DNA of 64,000 nucleotides from an uncultured Oscillospiraceae bacterium (GTDB lineage: Bacteria; Bacillota; Clostridia; Oscillospirales; Oscillospiraceae), in NCBI GenBank assembly GCA_947627735.1, contig CANQXG010000005.1, positions 1-64,000 on the forward strand, given 5' to 3'. Both the position numbers and the translations under genes were made by a program. The notes under the pieces are model-generated. The model did not search any database, had not been told where the DNA came from, and saw only the letters and a program-made list of their open reading frames with translations. This document shows positions 26,407 through 33,867 of the stretch, piece by piece (within the stretch, counting starts at the first letter, position 1; each line of letters opens with the position of its first letter).

Positions 26407-26871
26407 ATGCTCAACCACATCGTTGTGATGGGCCGTCTGACCCGTGACCCCGAACTGCGCTACACCCAGTCCCAGACCCCGGTGGCCTCGTTCACCGTGG
26501 CGGTGGATCGGGACTTCAGCTCCCGGGAGACCGGCGAGCGGCAGACCGACTTCATCGACTGCGTGGCCTGGCGCAGCACGGCGGAATTTGTTTCTAAATT
26601 TTTCCAGAAGGGGAGCATGGCGGTCGTTTCCGGACGGCTCCAGATCCGCGACTGGACCGATCGGGAGGGCGGCAAGCGCCGCTCTGCGGAGATCGTGGCG
26701 GACAACGTCTACTTCGGGGAGAGCAAGCGCTCCCGTGAGGACGGACAGCGCCCCGCCGCCCCCGCGTCCCGCCCCGCGCCTGCCGGATACAACGCCGGGT
26801 ACAGCGATGCGCCCGCCGGCGGCAGCGCCTTTGCCGAGCTGGATGACGGCGACGGCGAATTACCGTTTTGA
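26407..26871 (+). CDS. ssb: Single-stranded DNA-binding protein
   Basis: A 154-residue SSB. The OB-fold (about 1-105) starts MLNHIVVMGRLTRDPELRYT and holds DFIDCVAWRSTAEFV. A flexible Ala/Pro-rich linker leads to the acidic tail DDGDGELPF, which recruits DNA-repair and replication partners. It lies 13 bases after rpsF, as in most Firmicutes. Confidence 0.97.
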   Translation: MLNHIVVMGRLTRDPELRYTQSQTPVASFTVAVDRDFSSRETGERQTDFIDCVAWRSTAEFVSKFFQKGSMAVVSGRLQIRDWTDREGGKRRSAEIVADNVYFGESKRSREDGQRPAAPASRPAPAGYNAGYSDAPAGGSAFAELDDGDGELPF

Positions 26872-26887
26872 TAAAGGAGGATAGAAC

Positions 26888-27145
26888 ATGCCTTACGATA
26901 AAGCTCCCACCGACAGCGCCAACCGGGCCAAGCCCCGCAAGCGTCGGAAAGTCTGCCAGTTCTGCGTGGACAAGATGACCCACGTGGACTACAAGGACAC
27001 CGCTCGTCTGCGCAAGTACCTGTCCGAGCGGGGCAAGATCCTGCCCCGGCGCACCACCGGCACCTGCGCCATGCATCAGCGCCAGCTGACCACGGCCATC
27101 AAGCAGGCCCGGCAGATCGCCCTGCTGCCTTACGTGGCGGACTGA
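26888..27145 (+). CDS. rpsR: 30S ribosomal protein S18
   Basis: An 85-residue S18 protein. The basic N-terminus [15 protein letters not shown] contains a CxxC of the zinc-binding S18 type, followed by [42 protein letters not shown], the standard core. A second Cys is seen in TGTCAMHQR, completing a plausible zinc site with the histidine. It follows ssb with an AAAGGAGG site. Confidence 0.97.
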   Translation: MPYDKAPTDSANRAKPRKRRKVCQFCVDKMTHVDYKDTARLRKYLSERGKILPRRTTGTCAMHQRQLTTAIKQARQIALLPYVAD

Positions 27146-27164
27146 GAAACGCGATAACATCACC

Positions 27165-27198
27165 ACAGCCGCTCCCGATCGGGAGCGGCTGTTATTTT
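27165..27198 (+). terminator. Terminator of the rpsF operon
   Basis: A fully palindromic 28-base stem (27165-27192) centred on CGATCG, followed by TATTTTTT. Confidence 0.88.
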
Positions 27199-27241
27199 TT
27201 GGCTTTTCAAGTCGTTTTCGGACCATTTCGTGCCGGGGCTG

Positions 27242-27270
27242 TTGACAAACGGCCCCGGCCCTTTGATAAT
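27242..27270 (+). promoter_or_regulatory. Promoter before the zinc-ribbon gene
   Basis: TTGACA (27242-27247) and GATAAT (27265-27270) are 17 bases apart on the plus strand. The -10 overlaps the only upstream in-frame ATG of the next gene, which makes that ATG doubtful. Confidence 0.65.
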
Positions 27271-27532
27271 GGATATCACAATATGGGGGAATGTCCGCTC
27301 CGGCCGGCCGGGGCGGAATCCCGGGAAAGGAGCAGGAAAAACGAGGAAATGTGTCAAATGCGGCGCGCAGATGGACGAGGGCTTCGTCTTCACCGGCGGC
27401 GGCGGAAACGTGATCCGGCGCAAGGGCGGCCTGGTGGGGAAGGCCCTCTATCCCAAGGCGGCGGTGTGCATGACCTGCGGCGAGATATCCATTTATGTGG
27501 CCGAAGAGGATCTGGACAAGCTGAAGAAATAA
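27269..27532 (+). CDS. Small zinc-ribbon protein, start uncertain
   Basis: The conserved part of this 87-residue reading frame runs from KCVKCGAQMDEGF to CMTCGEISIYVAEEDLDKL, with two CxxC pairs about 40 residues apart that can form one zinc ribbon. The start is a problem: ATG 27269 lies inside the -10 of a good promoter, no ATG, GTG or TTG occurs in frame between it and the first CxxC, and the next ATG (27371) falls after that CxxC. An AAAGGAG site at about 27325 has no standard in-frame start behind it. Either a rare start codon is used, or the promoter is not the real one, or a base is wrong. Function unknown. Confidence 0.6.
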   Translation: MDITIWGNVRSGRPGRNPGKGAGKTRKCVKCGAQMDEGFVFTGGGGNVIRRKGGLVGKALYPKAAVCMTCGEISIYVAEEDLDKLKK

Positions 27533-27554
27533 GCTTTCGCGAAGGAGAAAAAAG

Positions 27555-28814
27555 ATGAAAAAGAGCTTGAAACGCTGGATAGCGCTGGCGCTGGCCGCGG
27601 CGCTGTGCCTGGGCCTGGGCGCCCCGGCCCTGGCGGCGGAGGACGGCGAGGACGCCGTCCGGGCGCTCTATGACCAGGCGATGGAGGCCTGGGACGCCGG
27701 CGACATGGACGCCGCCCTGGGACCCATGACCGAGGCGGCGGAGGCCGGCCTGACTGAGGCGCAGTTTTATCTGGGATGTATGTACATGCAGGGCCTGAGC
27801 GTGGAAGTGGATCTGGACCGGGCGCTGGAGCTGTTTCAGCAGGCGGCGGACCAGGGCCTGGCCGACGCGCTGTATGCCATTGGCTACGTGTACGGCGAGG
27901 TGATGGAGGAGAAGGACTACGACCTGGCTTTGGAGTACATCTCCGAGGCGGCGGAGCAGGGCAGCGTGGATGCCATGATCGCCATGGTCGCGAGCTATTT
28001 CTACGGCGGCTACGGAGTGGAGCAGGACTTCGCCAAGGCCCTGGAGTGGGGCGAAAAGGCGGCGGAGCAGGGCAGTCCCGACGGCCAGGAGGTCGTGGGC
28101 GAGTTCTACGAGGAGGGCTACGGCGTGGTGGACGCGGACTGCGCCAAGGCGGCGGAGTGGTATGAAAAGGCAGCCGCCCAGGGCCAGCCGGAGGCGGCGT
28201 ACCGCCTGGGGGTCCTCTGCGACCACGGCCTCGGCGTGGAGCAGGACCCGGCCCGGGCCGACCAGCTGTATGAGCAGGCCTATATGTCCATCCTGGCGCA
28301 GGGCAGCTATGCCAACTCCACATGTATAAAGATCCTGGCCACGTTTTACCAGTACGGCTGCTGCGTGGAGAAGGACCTGGACAAGGCCGTGGAGCTTTAC
28401 AACACCTCCATAGAGATGGGCAATACCAGAGCGCCGGCGATGCTGGCGGCGATGTACTTCAACGGCGACGGCGTGGAGAAGGACGATGAAAAGGCCTTCG
28501 AACTCTTCACCGCGGGCGCGGAGCTGGGCGACCCCTACGCCATGACCATGCTGGGGTACATGTACGTCACCGGCACCGGCACGGAGCTGGACTATGACCT
28601 GGCCCGCCAGTGGTACGAGCAGGCCGCCGCCCTGGGCAGCGCCAACGCCGTGGCGAACCTGGCGGAGATGTATGAGGCCGGCGAGGGCATGGACCCGGAC
28701 CCGGACAAGGCCATGGAGCTGTATGCGCAGGCCGCCGCCATGGGCGATGAGACCGCCCGGGCCGTCCTGGAAAGCCGCGCCCAGACGCCGGACACGGCGG
28801 AGGCGGGGCGGTAA
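27555..28814 (+). CDS. Secreted Sel1-repeat protein
   Basis: A 419-residue protein with a signal peptide (cleavage near APALAAED, residue 28). The rest is about nine to ten Sel1-like helical repeats of about 36 residues, each built like AEAGLTEAQFYLGCMYMQG or AAALGSANAVANLAEMYEAG. Such repeats form a solenoid for protein-protein contact. Exported Sel1 proteins in bacteria often scaffold envelope complexes; the partner here is unknown. It lies 22 bases after the zinc-ribbon gene with an AAGGAG site, so the two may share a transcript. Confidence 0.85.
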   Translation: MKKSLKRWIALALAAALCLGLGAPALAAEDGEDAVRALYDQAMEAWDAGDMDAALGPMTEAAEAGLTEAQFYLGCMYMQGLSVEVDLDRALELFQQAADQGLADALYAIGYVYGEVMEEKDYDLALEYISEAAEQGSVDAMIAMVASYFYGGYGVEQDFAKALEWGEKAAEQGSPDGQEVVGEFYEEGYGVVDADCAKAAEWYEKAAAQGQPEAAYRLGVLCDHGLGVEQDPARADQLYEQAYMSILAQGSYANSTCIKILATFYQYGCCVEKDLDKAVELYNTSIEMGNTRAPAMLAAMYFNGDGVEKDDEKAFELFTAGAELGDPYAMTMLGYMYVTGTGTELDYDLARQWYEQAAALGSANAVANLAEMYEAGEGMDPDPDKAMELYAQAAAMGDETARAVLESRAQTPDTAEAGR

Positions 28815-28857
28815 CGGCGCCGCTTTTCATAAATAGATTTGGAGGATACGGAGAAAT

Positions 28858-29817
28858 ATGGATCTGCAATATCTGCTCTTGCTGCAAAGGTTCCGCGAGG
28901 CCACGGGCGGGGTGCTGAACGACTTCTTTTTACAGATCAGCGACCTGTCCTACGGCGTCTTCATCTGGATGCTGGCGTGCGTCCTGTTCTGGGCCGTGGA
29001 CAAACGGACCGGCGCGTTCCTGTTTCTCAACGTGGCGGTCAACCGGTTTTTGATGCAGTTTTTGAAGCTGACCTTCTGCGTGTACAGGCCGTGGGTCCGC
29101 TCTGCCGCCATCACGCCGGTGGAAACGGCCACCGGCTACTCCTTCCCCAGCGGCCACAGCGTGACCAGCGCGTCCAATTACGGCACCGTCCTGGCGCGGT
29201 ACGGGAAAAAGCACCGGCCCCTGGGAGCGCTCATGGCCGTCATGATCCTGCTGACCATGTTCTCCCGCAACTACATCGGCGTCCACACGCCCCAGGATGT
29301 GGCCGTGGGGGCGACACTGGGCCTGGCCGGGGTGTTCCTGGGCATACGGGCCTGGGAGTGGGTCGACGCAAAGCCGGGCCGGGAGCGGATCATCCCCATC
29401 GCGGGCGCGGCGCTGACGGCGCTGTTTCTCCTGTACATCTCCGTCAAGAGCTATCCCATGGACTATGACGGGGCGGGCAAGCTGCTGGTGGACCCGGCCA
29501 AGATGATGAAGGACGGCTACAAGGACGCCGGGCGTATCCTGGGCGTGAGTCTGGGGTGGTATCTGGAGCGGCGCTATGTCCGCTTCTCCACGGACGTGCC
29601 CGTGCTGACGAAGGTGACCCGCTGCGGCGTGGGCGCGCTGGTCATCATGCTCTACGAGATGGTGCTCATGCCGGCCGTGACGGGGGCGGTGAGCCTGGGC
29701 TGGATCGGCTTTGTACTCACCTTCGCGGAGCTGATATTGCTGATGGCCGTCTATCCGCTGTGCTTTACCCGGGTGGAGGCCCTGTGGGGCCGGGGCCGGG
29801 AGCGCCGGACCGTCTGA
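28858..29817 (+). CDS. PAP2-family membrane phosphatase
   Basis: A 319-residue membrane phosphatase. All three PAP2 motifs are present: KLTFCVYRP near residue 62 (the K-x6-RP motif), PSGHS near 97 and SRNYIGVHTPQD near 137. Helices flank these motifs, and extra helices at the C-terminus extend it beyond the core length. It probably dephosphorylates an isoprenoid or lipid phosphate at the outer face, such as undecaprenyl diphosphate or phosphatidate. It starts 43 bases after the Sel1 gene. Confidence 0.9.
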   Translation: MDLQYLLLLQRFREATGGVLNDFFLQISDLSYGVFIWMLACVLFWAVDKRTGAFLFLNVAVNRFLMQFLKLTFCVYRPWVRSAAITPVETATGYSFPSGHSVTSASNYGTVLARYGKKHRPLGALMAVMILLTMFSRNYIGVHTPQDVAVGATLGLAGVFLGIRAWEWVDAKPGRERIIPIAGAALTALFLLYISVKSYPMDYDGAGKLLVDPAKMMKDGYKDAGRILGVSLGWYLERRYVRFSTDVPVLTKVTRCGVGALVIMLYEMVLMPAVTGAVSLGWIGFVLTFAELILLMAVYPLCFTRVEALWGRGRERRTV

Positions 29818-29830
29818 AGGGGGGAAACAG

Positions 29831-31351
29831 GTGCGGAAAAGGATATCCGCCGCGGCGCTGCTGCTGGTGATGCTGGCAGGGCTGCTGGCGGGCTGCGGCA
29901 AAACCGACGGCGCCATCACCTCCCTGGCGCAGCTGAATGAGCCTGGCCGCACCATCGGCGTGGCCCAGGGTTCGGCGGGGGACGTGGCGTCCCAAAAGGC
30001 CTTCCCCAACGCCACGCTGAGTCGCTATACAAACAGCGTGACCGGCTTTCTGGCCGTCCAGCAGGGGAAGCTGGACGCCTTTGCCTATGACGCGACCATG
30101 CTCCGCTTCGCCCTGGCCAACGGCCTGGAGGGCATGACGGTCCTGGACGAAACGCTGGGGGACGAAACGGAAGTGGGCATAGGCATTTCCAAAAGTTCGG
30201 ACATCCCCGACCTCACGGCGCGGATCGACGAATTTCTCGCGGGCCTGGAGGCGGACGGGACCATGGCGGAGATGAAGCGCCGGTGGATCGACGAGGCGGA
30301 CGACACCATGCCCGATATCCCCCTGCCGGAGGACCCGGAAACTGTCCTGACGGTGGGCACCACGGGGCTGGTGCAGCCCTTCAGCTACTACAAGGGCGAC
30401 CGGATATGGGGCTTTGACATCGAGCTGGCCACCCGGCTGGCGGCATGGCTGGGGACGGGGATAGAGTTCCGCATCTACGACTTCGACGGCATCGTCCCCG
30501 CCGCCCAGACCGGCGTTATCGACTGCATCCTGTCGAATCTGAACATCATCGAGGAGCGGCGGGAGCTGATCGACTTCTCCCAGCCCATCTATACCTCCGA
30601 GACGGCCCTGCTGGTGCGGACCGGGGAGGGGATGGCCGGCAGGCCATTCCTGGACGGGCTGAAGGACAGTTTTGAGCGCACCTTCGTCCGGGAGGGGCGC
30701 TGGCGGCTCATCGCCAGCGGCCTGGGGGTGACGGTGGTCATCAGCCTGCTGGCGGGCGTGTTCGGCTCCCTGCTGGGCTTCGCCCTTTGCATGGTGCGCC
30801 GGGGCCGGGCGCTGCCGGCCAGGGGGCTGGCGGCGGCGCTCATCCACATCGTGCAGGGCACGCCCATCGTGGTGCTGCTGATGCTCCTGTACTACGTGAT
30901 CTTCGGGTCGGTGGACCTGTCCGCCGTGGCGGTGAGCGTGGTGGGCTTTTCCCTGAACTTCGGCGTATATGTGGCCGAGATGCTCCGGGGCGGTATCGAG
31001 GCCGTGGACCCGGGCCAGATCGAGGCCGCCGCGGCCCTGGGCTACAGCCGGGCGCAGACCTTCTGGAAGGTCACGTTCCCCCAGGCGGCCCAGCACTTTC
31101 TGCCCATGTTCAAGGGCGAGTTCATCGGCATGGTCAAGATGACCTCCGTGGTGGGCTACATCGCGGTGCAGGACCTGACCAAGGCGTCGGACATCATCCG
31201 CTCGCTGACCATGGAGGCGTTCTTCCCGCTGATCGCGACGGCGGTGATCTACTTCGCCATCGCCAACCTCATGGCGGCGGCGCTGTCCCTTGTCCAGATC
31301 CGGATCGACCCCAAGCGCCGGAGCAGAGCGGTGAAAGGAGTGCGGTCCTGA
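29831..31351 (+). CDS. Amino-acid ABC transporter, fused binding protein and permease
   Basis: A 506-residue fusion starting at GTG 29831. A lipoprotein signal (LLAGLLAGC, Cys at about 22) is followed by two SBP_bac_3-like lobes: a poorly conserved one (about 30-155) and a better one (about 170-265) beginning TVGTTGLVQPFSYY. The C-terminal part (about 295-495) is a permease with the EAAAALGYSRAQTFWKVTFPQA coupling loop typical of polar amino-acid importers. The binding domain is fused to the permease, as known in some Firmicute glutamine-type systems. The stop overlaps the start of the ATPase gene by one base. Confidence 0.9.
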   Translation: MRKRISAAALLLVMLAGLLAGCGKTDGAITSLAQLNEPGRTIGVAQGSAGDVASQKAFPNATLSRYTNSVTGFLAVQQGKLDAFAYDATMLRFALANGLEGMTVLDETLGDETEVGIGISKSSDIPDLTARIDEFLAGLEADGTMAEMKRRWIDEADDTMPDIPLPEDPETVLTVGTTGLVQPFSYYKGDRIWGFDIELATRLAAWLGTGIEFRIYDFDGIVPAAQTGVIDCILSNLNIIEERRELIDFSQPIYTSETALLVRTGEGMAGRPFLDGLKDSFERTFVREGRWRLIASGLGVTVVISLLAGVFGSLLGFALCMVRRGRALPARGLAAALIHIVQGTPIVVLLMLLYYVIFGSVDLSAVAVSVVGFSLNFGVYVAEMLRGGIEAVDPGQIEAAAALGYSRAQTFWKVTFPQAAQHFLPMFKGEFIGMVKMTSVVGYIAVQDLTKASDIIRSLTMEAFFPLIATAVIYFAIANLMAAALSLVQIRIDPKRRSRAVKGVRS

Positions 31352-32448
31352 TGATAAGCATCCGGCATCTGAAAAAGGAATATCCCAACGCCACGCCGCT
31401 GCGGGATGTGAACGCCGAGATCGAAAAGGGCGAGGTCATATCCGTCATCGGCCCCTCCGGCACCGGCAAATCCACCCTGCTGCGGTGCCTCAACCGTATA
31501 GAAACGCCCACCGCCGGCCAGATCATCGTGGACGGGACGGACGTGACGGCTGCGTCGGCGTCGGAGCTGGCCCGGGTGCGGCGGAAGATGGGCATGGTGT
31601 TCCAGTCGTTCAACCTGTTTGCCCACAAGCTGGCGGTGGAGAACGTCATGATGGCGCCGGTGGACCTGCTGGGCCTGTCCCGGCAGGAGGCCTATGACGA
31701 GGCGCTGCGGCTGCTGGATATGGTGGGGCTAAAGGACAAGGCCCTGAACTATCCCGATGAACTCAGCGGCGGCCAGCGCCAGCGGGTGGCCATCGCCCGG
31801 GCACTGGCCATGCGTCTGGAGATCATGCTGTTCGACTAGCCGACCTCCGCGCTGGACCCCGCCATGGTGGGGGAGGTGCTGGGGGTGATCAAGGGACTGG
31901 CCGCCCAGGGCATGACCATGCTCATCGTCACCCATGAGATGCGCTTCGCCCGCGACGTGTCCACCCGGGTGTTCTATATGGACCAGGGGGAGATATATGA
32001 GGACGGCCCGCCCAGCCAGGTGTTCGACGCGCCCCGGCGGGAGCGGACAAAAGCCTTCATCATGCGCATCCGCGCCTGGGAGCACGCCATCCACAGCCGG
32101 GACTTCGACTTCCACGCCATGACCGACTCTCTGGGCATGTTCTGCATGCGGCAGGGCATGTCCGCCCGGCAGATGTACGTGGCCCAGCTGGTGGTGGAGG
32201 AGCTTGTCATGAACCTGCTGCTGCCGGCGGCGGGGGACCTTCCCGACCCGGATATCTGGCTGCGGCTGGACTGCTCCGAGGGCGGCGGGAGCATGAAGCT
32301 GGCCGTGGAGTATCCGCGGCTGGGCGGCGAGCCTCTGGCGGCGCTGGAACGGGACGACCTGACCGGGATGCTGCTGCGCCGGTATGTGACGGACACGGAC
32401 ATCGACCGCGCCGGCCGCCGGGCGGAACTCACCCTCCGCACGGCGTGA
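31351..32448 (+). pseudogene. Amino-acid ABC transporter ATPase interrupted by TAG at Walker B
   Basis: The reading frame encodes a GlnQ-type ATPase: Walker A GPSGTGKST at 34-42, signature LSGGQRQ near 138, and Walker B IMLFD ending at residue 162. Codon 163, which should be the catalytic glutamate of LFDEPTSALDP, is TAG (31837-31839). The frame continues intact with PTSALDP, the H-loop IVTHEM near 194, and a C-terminal extension (about 250-365) that looks like a degenerate histidine-kinase-type ATPase domain (EELVMNLLL). One base change from GAG gives TAG. Options are a nonsense mutation, a sequencing error, or stop-codon read-through; the undamaged remainder argues that the stop is recent or recoded. 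Confidence 0.85.
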
Positions 32449-32466
32449 AGATAATCTGAAAAAAGA

Positions 32467-32500
32467 CAAGACCTCCGGCCAAACCGGAGGTCTTGCCTTT
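32467..32500 (+). terminator. Terminator of the amino-acid transporter operon
   Basis: A 12-bp perfect stem (32467-32478 with 32484-32495) with loop CCAAA, then CCTTTG. The T run is weak, so termination may be partial. Confidence 0.65.
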
Positions 32501-32659
32501 GCTCCTGCGTGACCATTCCGTGTTCTGGCGGCATTAGGCAGTTCTCTGTTCTCCATATCCGTCGGGGCTGCCAAAAGCGAAATACCCCGGATGTCAAGGC
32601 ACTGCCTGTCCTGGACGCTGCTGACGCCCTAATGCCCTGGTCTTGCTGTATGGGCGGGT

Positions 32660-32712
32660 TTGAGAACGGACCCCCGTTTTGTGTAGAATGGGACCACTAC
32701 ACGAAACGGGGG
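32660..32712 (+). promoter_or_regulatory. Recombinase promoter overlapped by a 16-bp inverted repeat
   Basis: TTGAGA (32660-32665) and TAGAAT (32684-32689) are separated by 18 bases on the plus strand, with predicted start near 32696. Arms 32671-32686 and 32697-32712 form a 16-bp inverted repeat with one mismatch and a 10-base loop, spanning spacer, part of the -10 and the transcript start. The 3' arm contains GGGGG, the likely ribosome-binding site of the recombinase, 7 bases before ATG 32720. It could be an operator for autorepression, an mRNA hairpin that hides the ribosome-binding site, or both. Confidence 0.6.
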
Positions 32713-32719
32713 TGTTTTT

Positions 32720-33559
32720 ATGGGCAAGATCACGGAGGAGCGGATCGGGGCGTTTGCCCGGCACATGGGAGAGGACGAGCGGGCGGAGGGCACCGTCGAG
32801 GCGTACCTGCGGAGCGTCCGCGGGTTCGCCGCATGGCTGGGCGGTCGGGAGGTCACTAAGGACTTGGCGGTAGCGTGGAAGGAGCAGCTGCTCACACAGA
32901 ACTATGCCCCGGCGACGGTGAACGCCAAGCTGGCGGCGGTGAATGCGTTTTTCAAGTTCTGCGGCTGGCAGGACTGCCGCGTCAAGGCCCTGCGGCTCCA
33001 GCGGCGGGCCTTCCGGGACCCGGGCCGGGAGCTGACCAAGGCCGAGTATGAAAAGCTGGTGACCGCCGCGAAGGACAGCGGAAAATCGCGCCTGGCGCTG
33101 CTCATGGAGACCATCTGCGGCACGGGCATCCGGGTGTCGGAAGTGCGGTACATAACGGTGGAGGCGGCACAGGCCGGTCGGGCGGAGATCGCCCTGAAGG
33201 GGAAAATACGGACCATCATGCTGCCGGGGAAGCTGTGCCGGAAGCTCATAAAATACGCACGGAAAAACAAAATCGCCTCCGGTGAGATCTTCCTCACCAG
33301 AAGCGGAAAAGGTCTGAGCCGGCGGCAGATATGGGCGGAGATGAAGGCGGTTTGCGCGCAGGCGGGCGTGGAGCCGGGGAAGGTGTTTCCCCACAACCTG
33401 CGGCACCTGTTCGCCACGGTGTTTTACCGGGCCTGCCGGGACATCGTGAAGCTGGCGGACGTGCTGGGGCACTCATCCATCAACACGACGCGTATCTACC
33501 TCATCACCACCGGCATGGAGCACGCCCGGACCCTGGACCGGCTGGGATTGGTCAGTTAG
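32720..33559 (+). CDS. Tyrosine recombinase (catalytically complete), probable promoter invertase
   Basis: A 279-residue XerC/D-like recombinase. The N-terminal core-binding domain (about 1-90) contains VEAYLRSVRGFAAWLG. The catalytic domain has the full set: Arg138 (TGIRVSE), Lys160, His225 and Arg228 (HNLRHLF), His251 (LGHSS) and nucleophile Tyr260 (TTRIYL). No phage or transposon genes sit beside it. Its 3' end lies 14 bases from the left arm of an inverted repeat bounding a promoter segment, so it probably inverts that DNA. It is related to the inactive recombinase-like proteins downstream, which share its domain plan and many motifs. Only minor codon-use differences from the flanks are visible. 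Confidence 0.92.
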   Translation: MGKITEERIGAFARHMGEDERAEGTVEAYLRSVRGFAAWLGGREVTKDLAVAWKEQLLTQNYAPATVNAKLAAVNAFFKFCGWQDCRVKALRLQRRAFRDPGRELTKAEYEKLVTAAKDSGKSRLALLMETICGTGIRVSEVRYITVEAAQAGRAEIALKGKIRTIMLPGKLCRKLIKYARKNKIASGEIFLTRSGKGLSRRQIWAEMKAVCAQAGVEPGKVFPHNLRHLFATVFYRACRDIVKLADVLGHSSINTTRIYLITTGMEHARTLDRLGLVS

Positions 33560-33573
33560 CGGGTCAACAACGT

Positions 33574-33584
33574 AATTCTTATTT
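33574..33584 (+). repeat. Left arm of inverted repeat (putative inversion site)
   Basis: AATTCTTATTT, an exact reverse complement of 33814-33824. Weaker matches continue a few bases to both sides. It lies 14 bases after the recombinase stop codon. Confidence 0.7.
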
Positions 33585-33609
33585 AGCCTAAAAGATACCA
33601 CCTTCTGGG

Positions 33610-33638
33610 ATTATACACTACATATAATCTACTTTCAA
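33610..33638 (-). promoter_or_regulatory. Left-facing promoter inside the putative invertible segment
   Basis: On the minus strand, TTGAAA (33633-33638) and a perfect TATAAT (33610-33615) are 17 bases apart. It now fires toward the 3' end of the recombinase gene, giving antisense RNA. Inverting 33574-33824 would move it to about 33760-33788 on the plus strand, about 75 bases before the first gene of the glycan operon. Confidence 0.75.
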
Positions 33639-33691
33639 GAACCAAATCATTACACATTAGGAATAATTAAAAACCGGTAAAAAACGATCAG

Positions 33692-33754
33692 GGCACGAAA
33701 GCAGGGCCGTCGTAAGAACCTTTTTGCGGCGGCCTTGTTTCTCGTGCCTTTTTT
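33692..33754 (+). terminator. Strong terminator inside the putative invertible segment
   Basis: Outer stem GGCACGA (33692-33698) with TCGTGCC (33742-33748), an inner GC-rich stem involving GGCCG and CGGCC, then TTTTTT at 33749-33754. In the present orientation it stops transcripts coming from the recombinase side before the glycan operon. Confidence 0.8.
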
Positions 33755-33813
33755 CTTCCCTTTTGTGTCACCTGGGTCTTTCGACCGCCTCGGAAGAAGA
33801 AAGGAAATAAACA

Positions 33814-33824
33814 AAATAAGAATT
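33814..33824 (+). repeat. Right arm of inverted repeat (putative inversion site)
   Basis: AAATAAGAATT, exact reverse complement of the left arm, 229 bases away from it and 43 bases before the start of the first operon gene. Confidence 0.7.
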
Positions 33825-33867
33825 TTGTCGCGAATGGCGGCTGTCGGCCAGAGAGGGGGTCCGGAAC

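Larger units (their letters stand above)
33560..33867. other. Non-coding, AT-rich phase-switch region (candidate invertible promoter)
   Basis: This 308-base gap holds no gene. It contains an inverted repeat AATTCTTATTT (33574-33584) / AAATAAGAATT (33814-33824), a minus-strand promoter at 33610-33638, and a strong terminator at 33692-33754. Its base composition is much more AT-rich than either side. The layout matches an invertible promoter cassette next to its recombinase, presently oriented so the operon is OFF. Confidence 0.72.

Noticed and set aside
32530-32636. 9-bp inverted repeat GGCATTAGG/CCTAATGCC (32530-32538 and 32628-32636)
   Set aside because: Short, in a 271-base gap with no promoter inside it and no recombinase-site features; could occur by chance.
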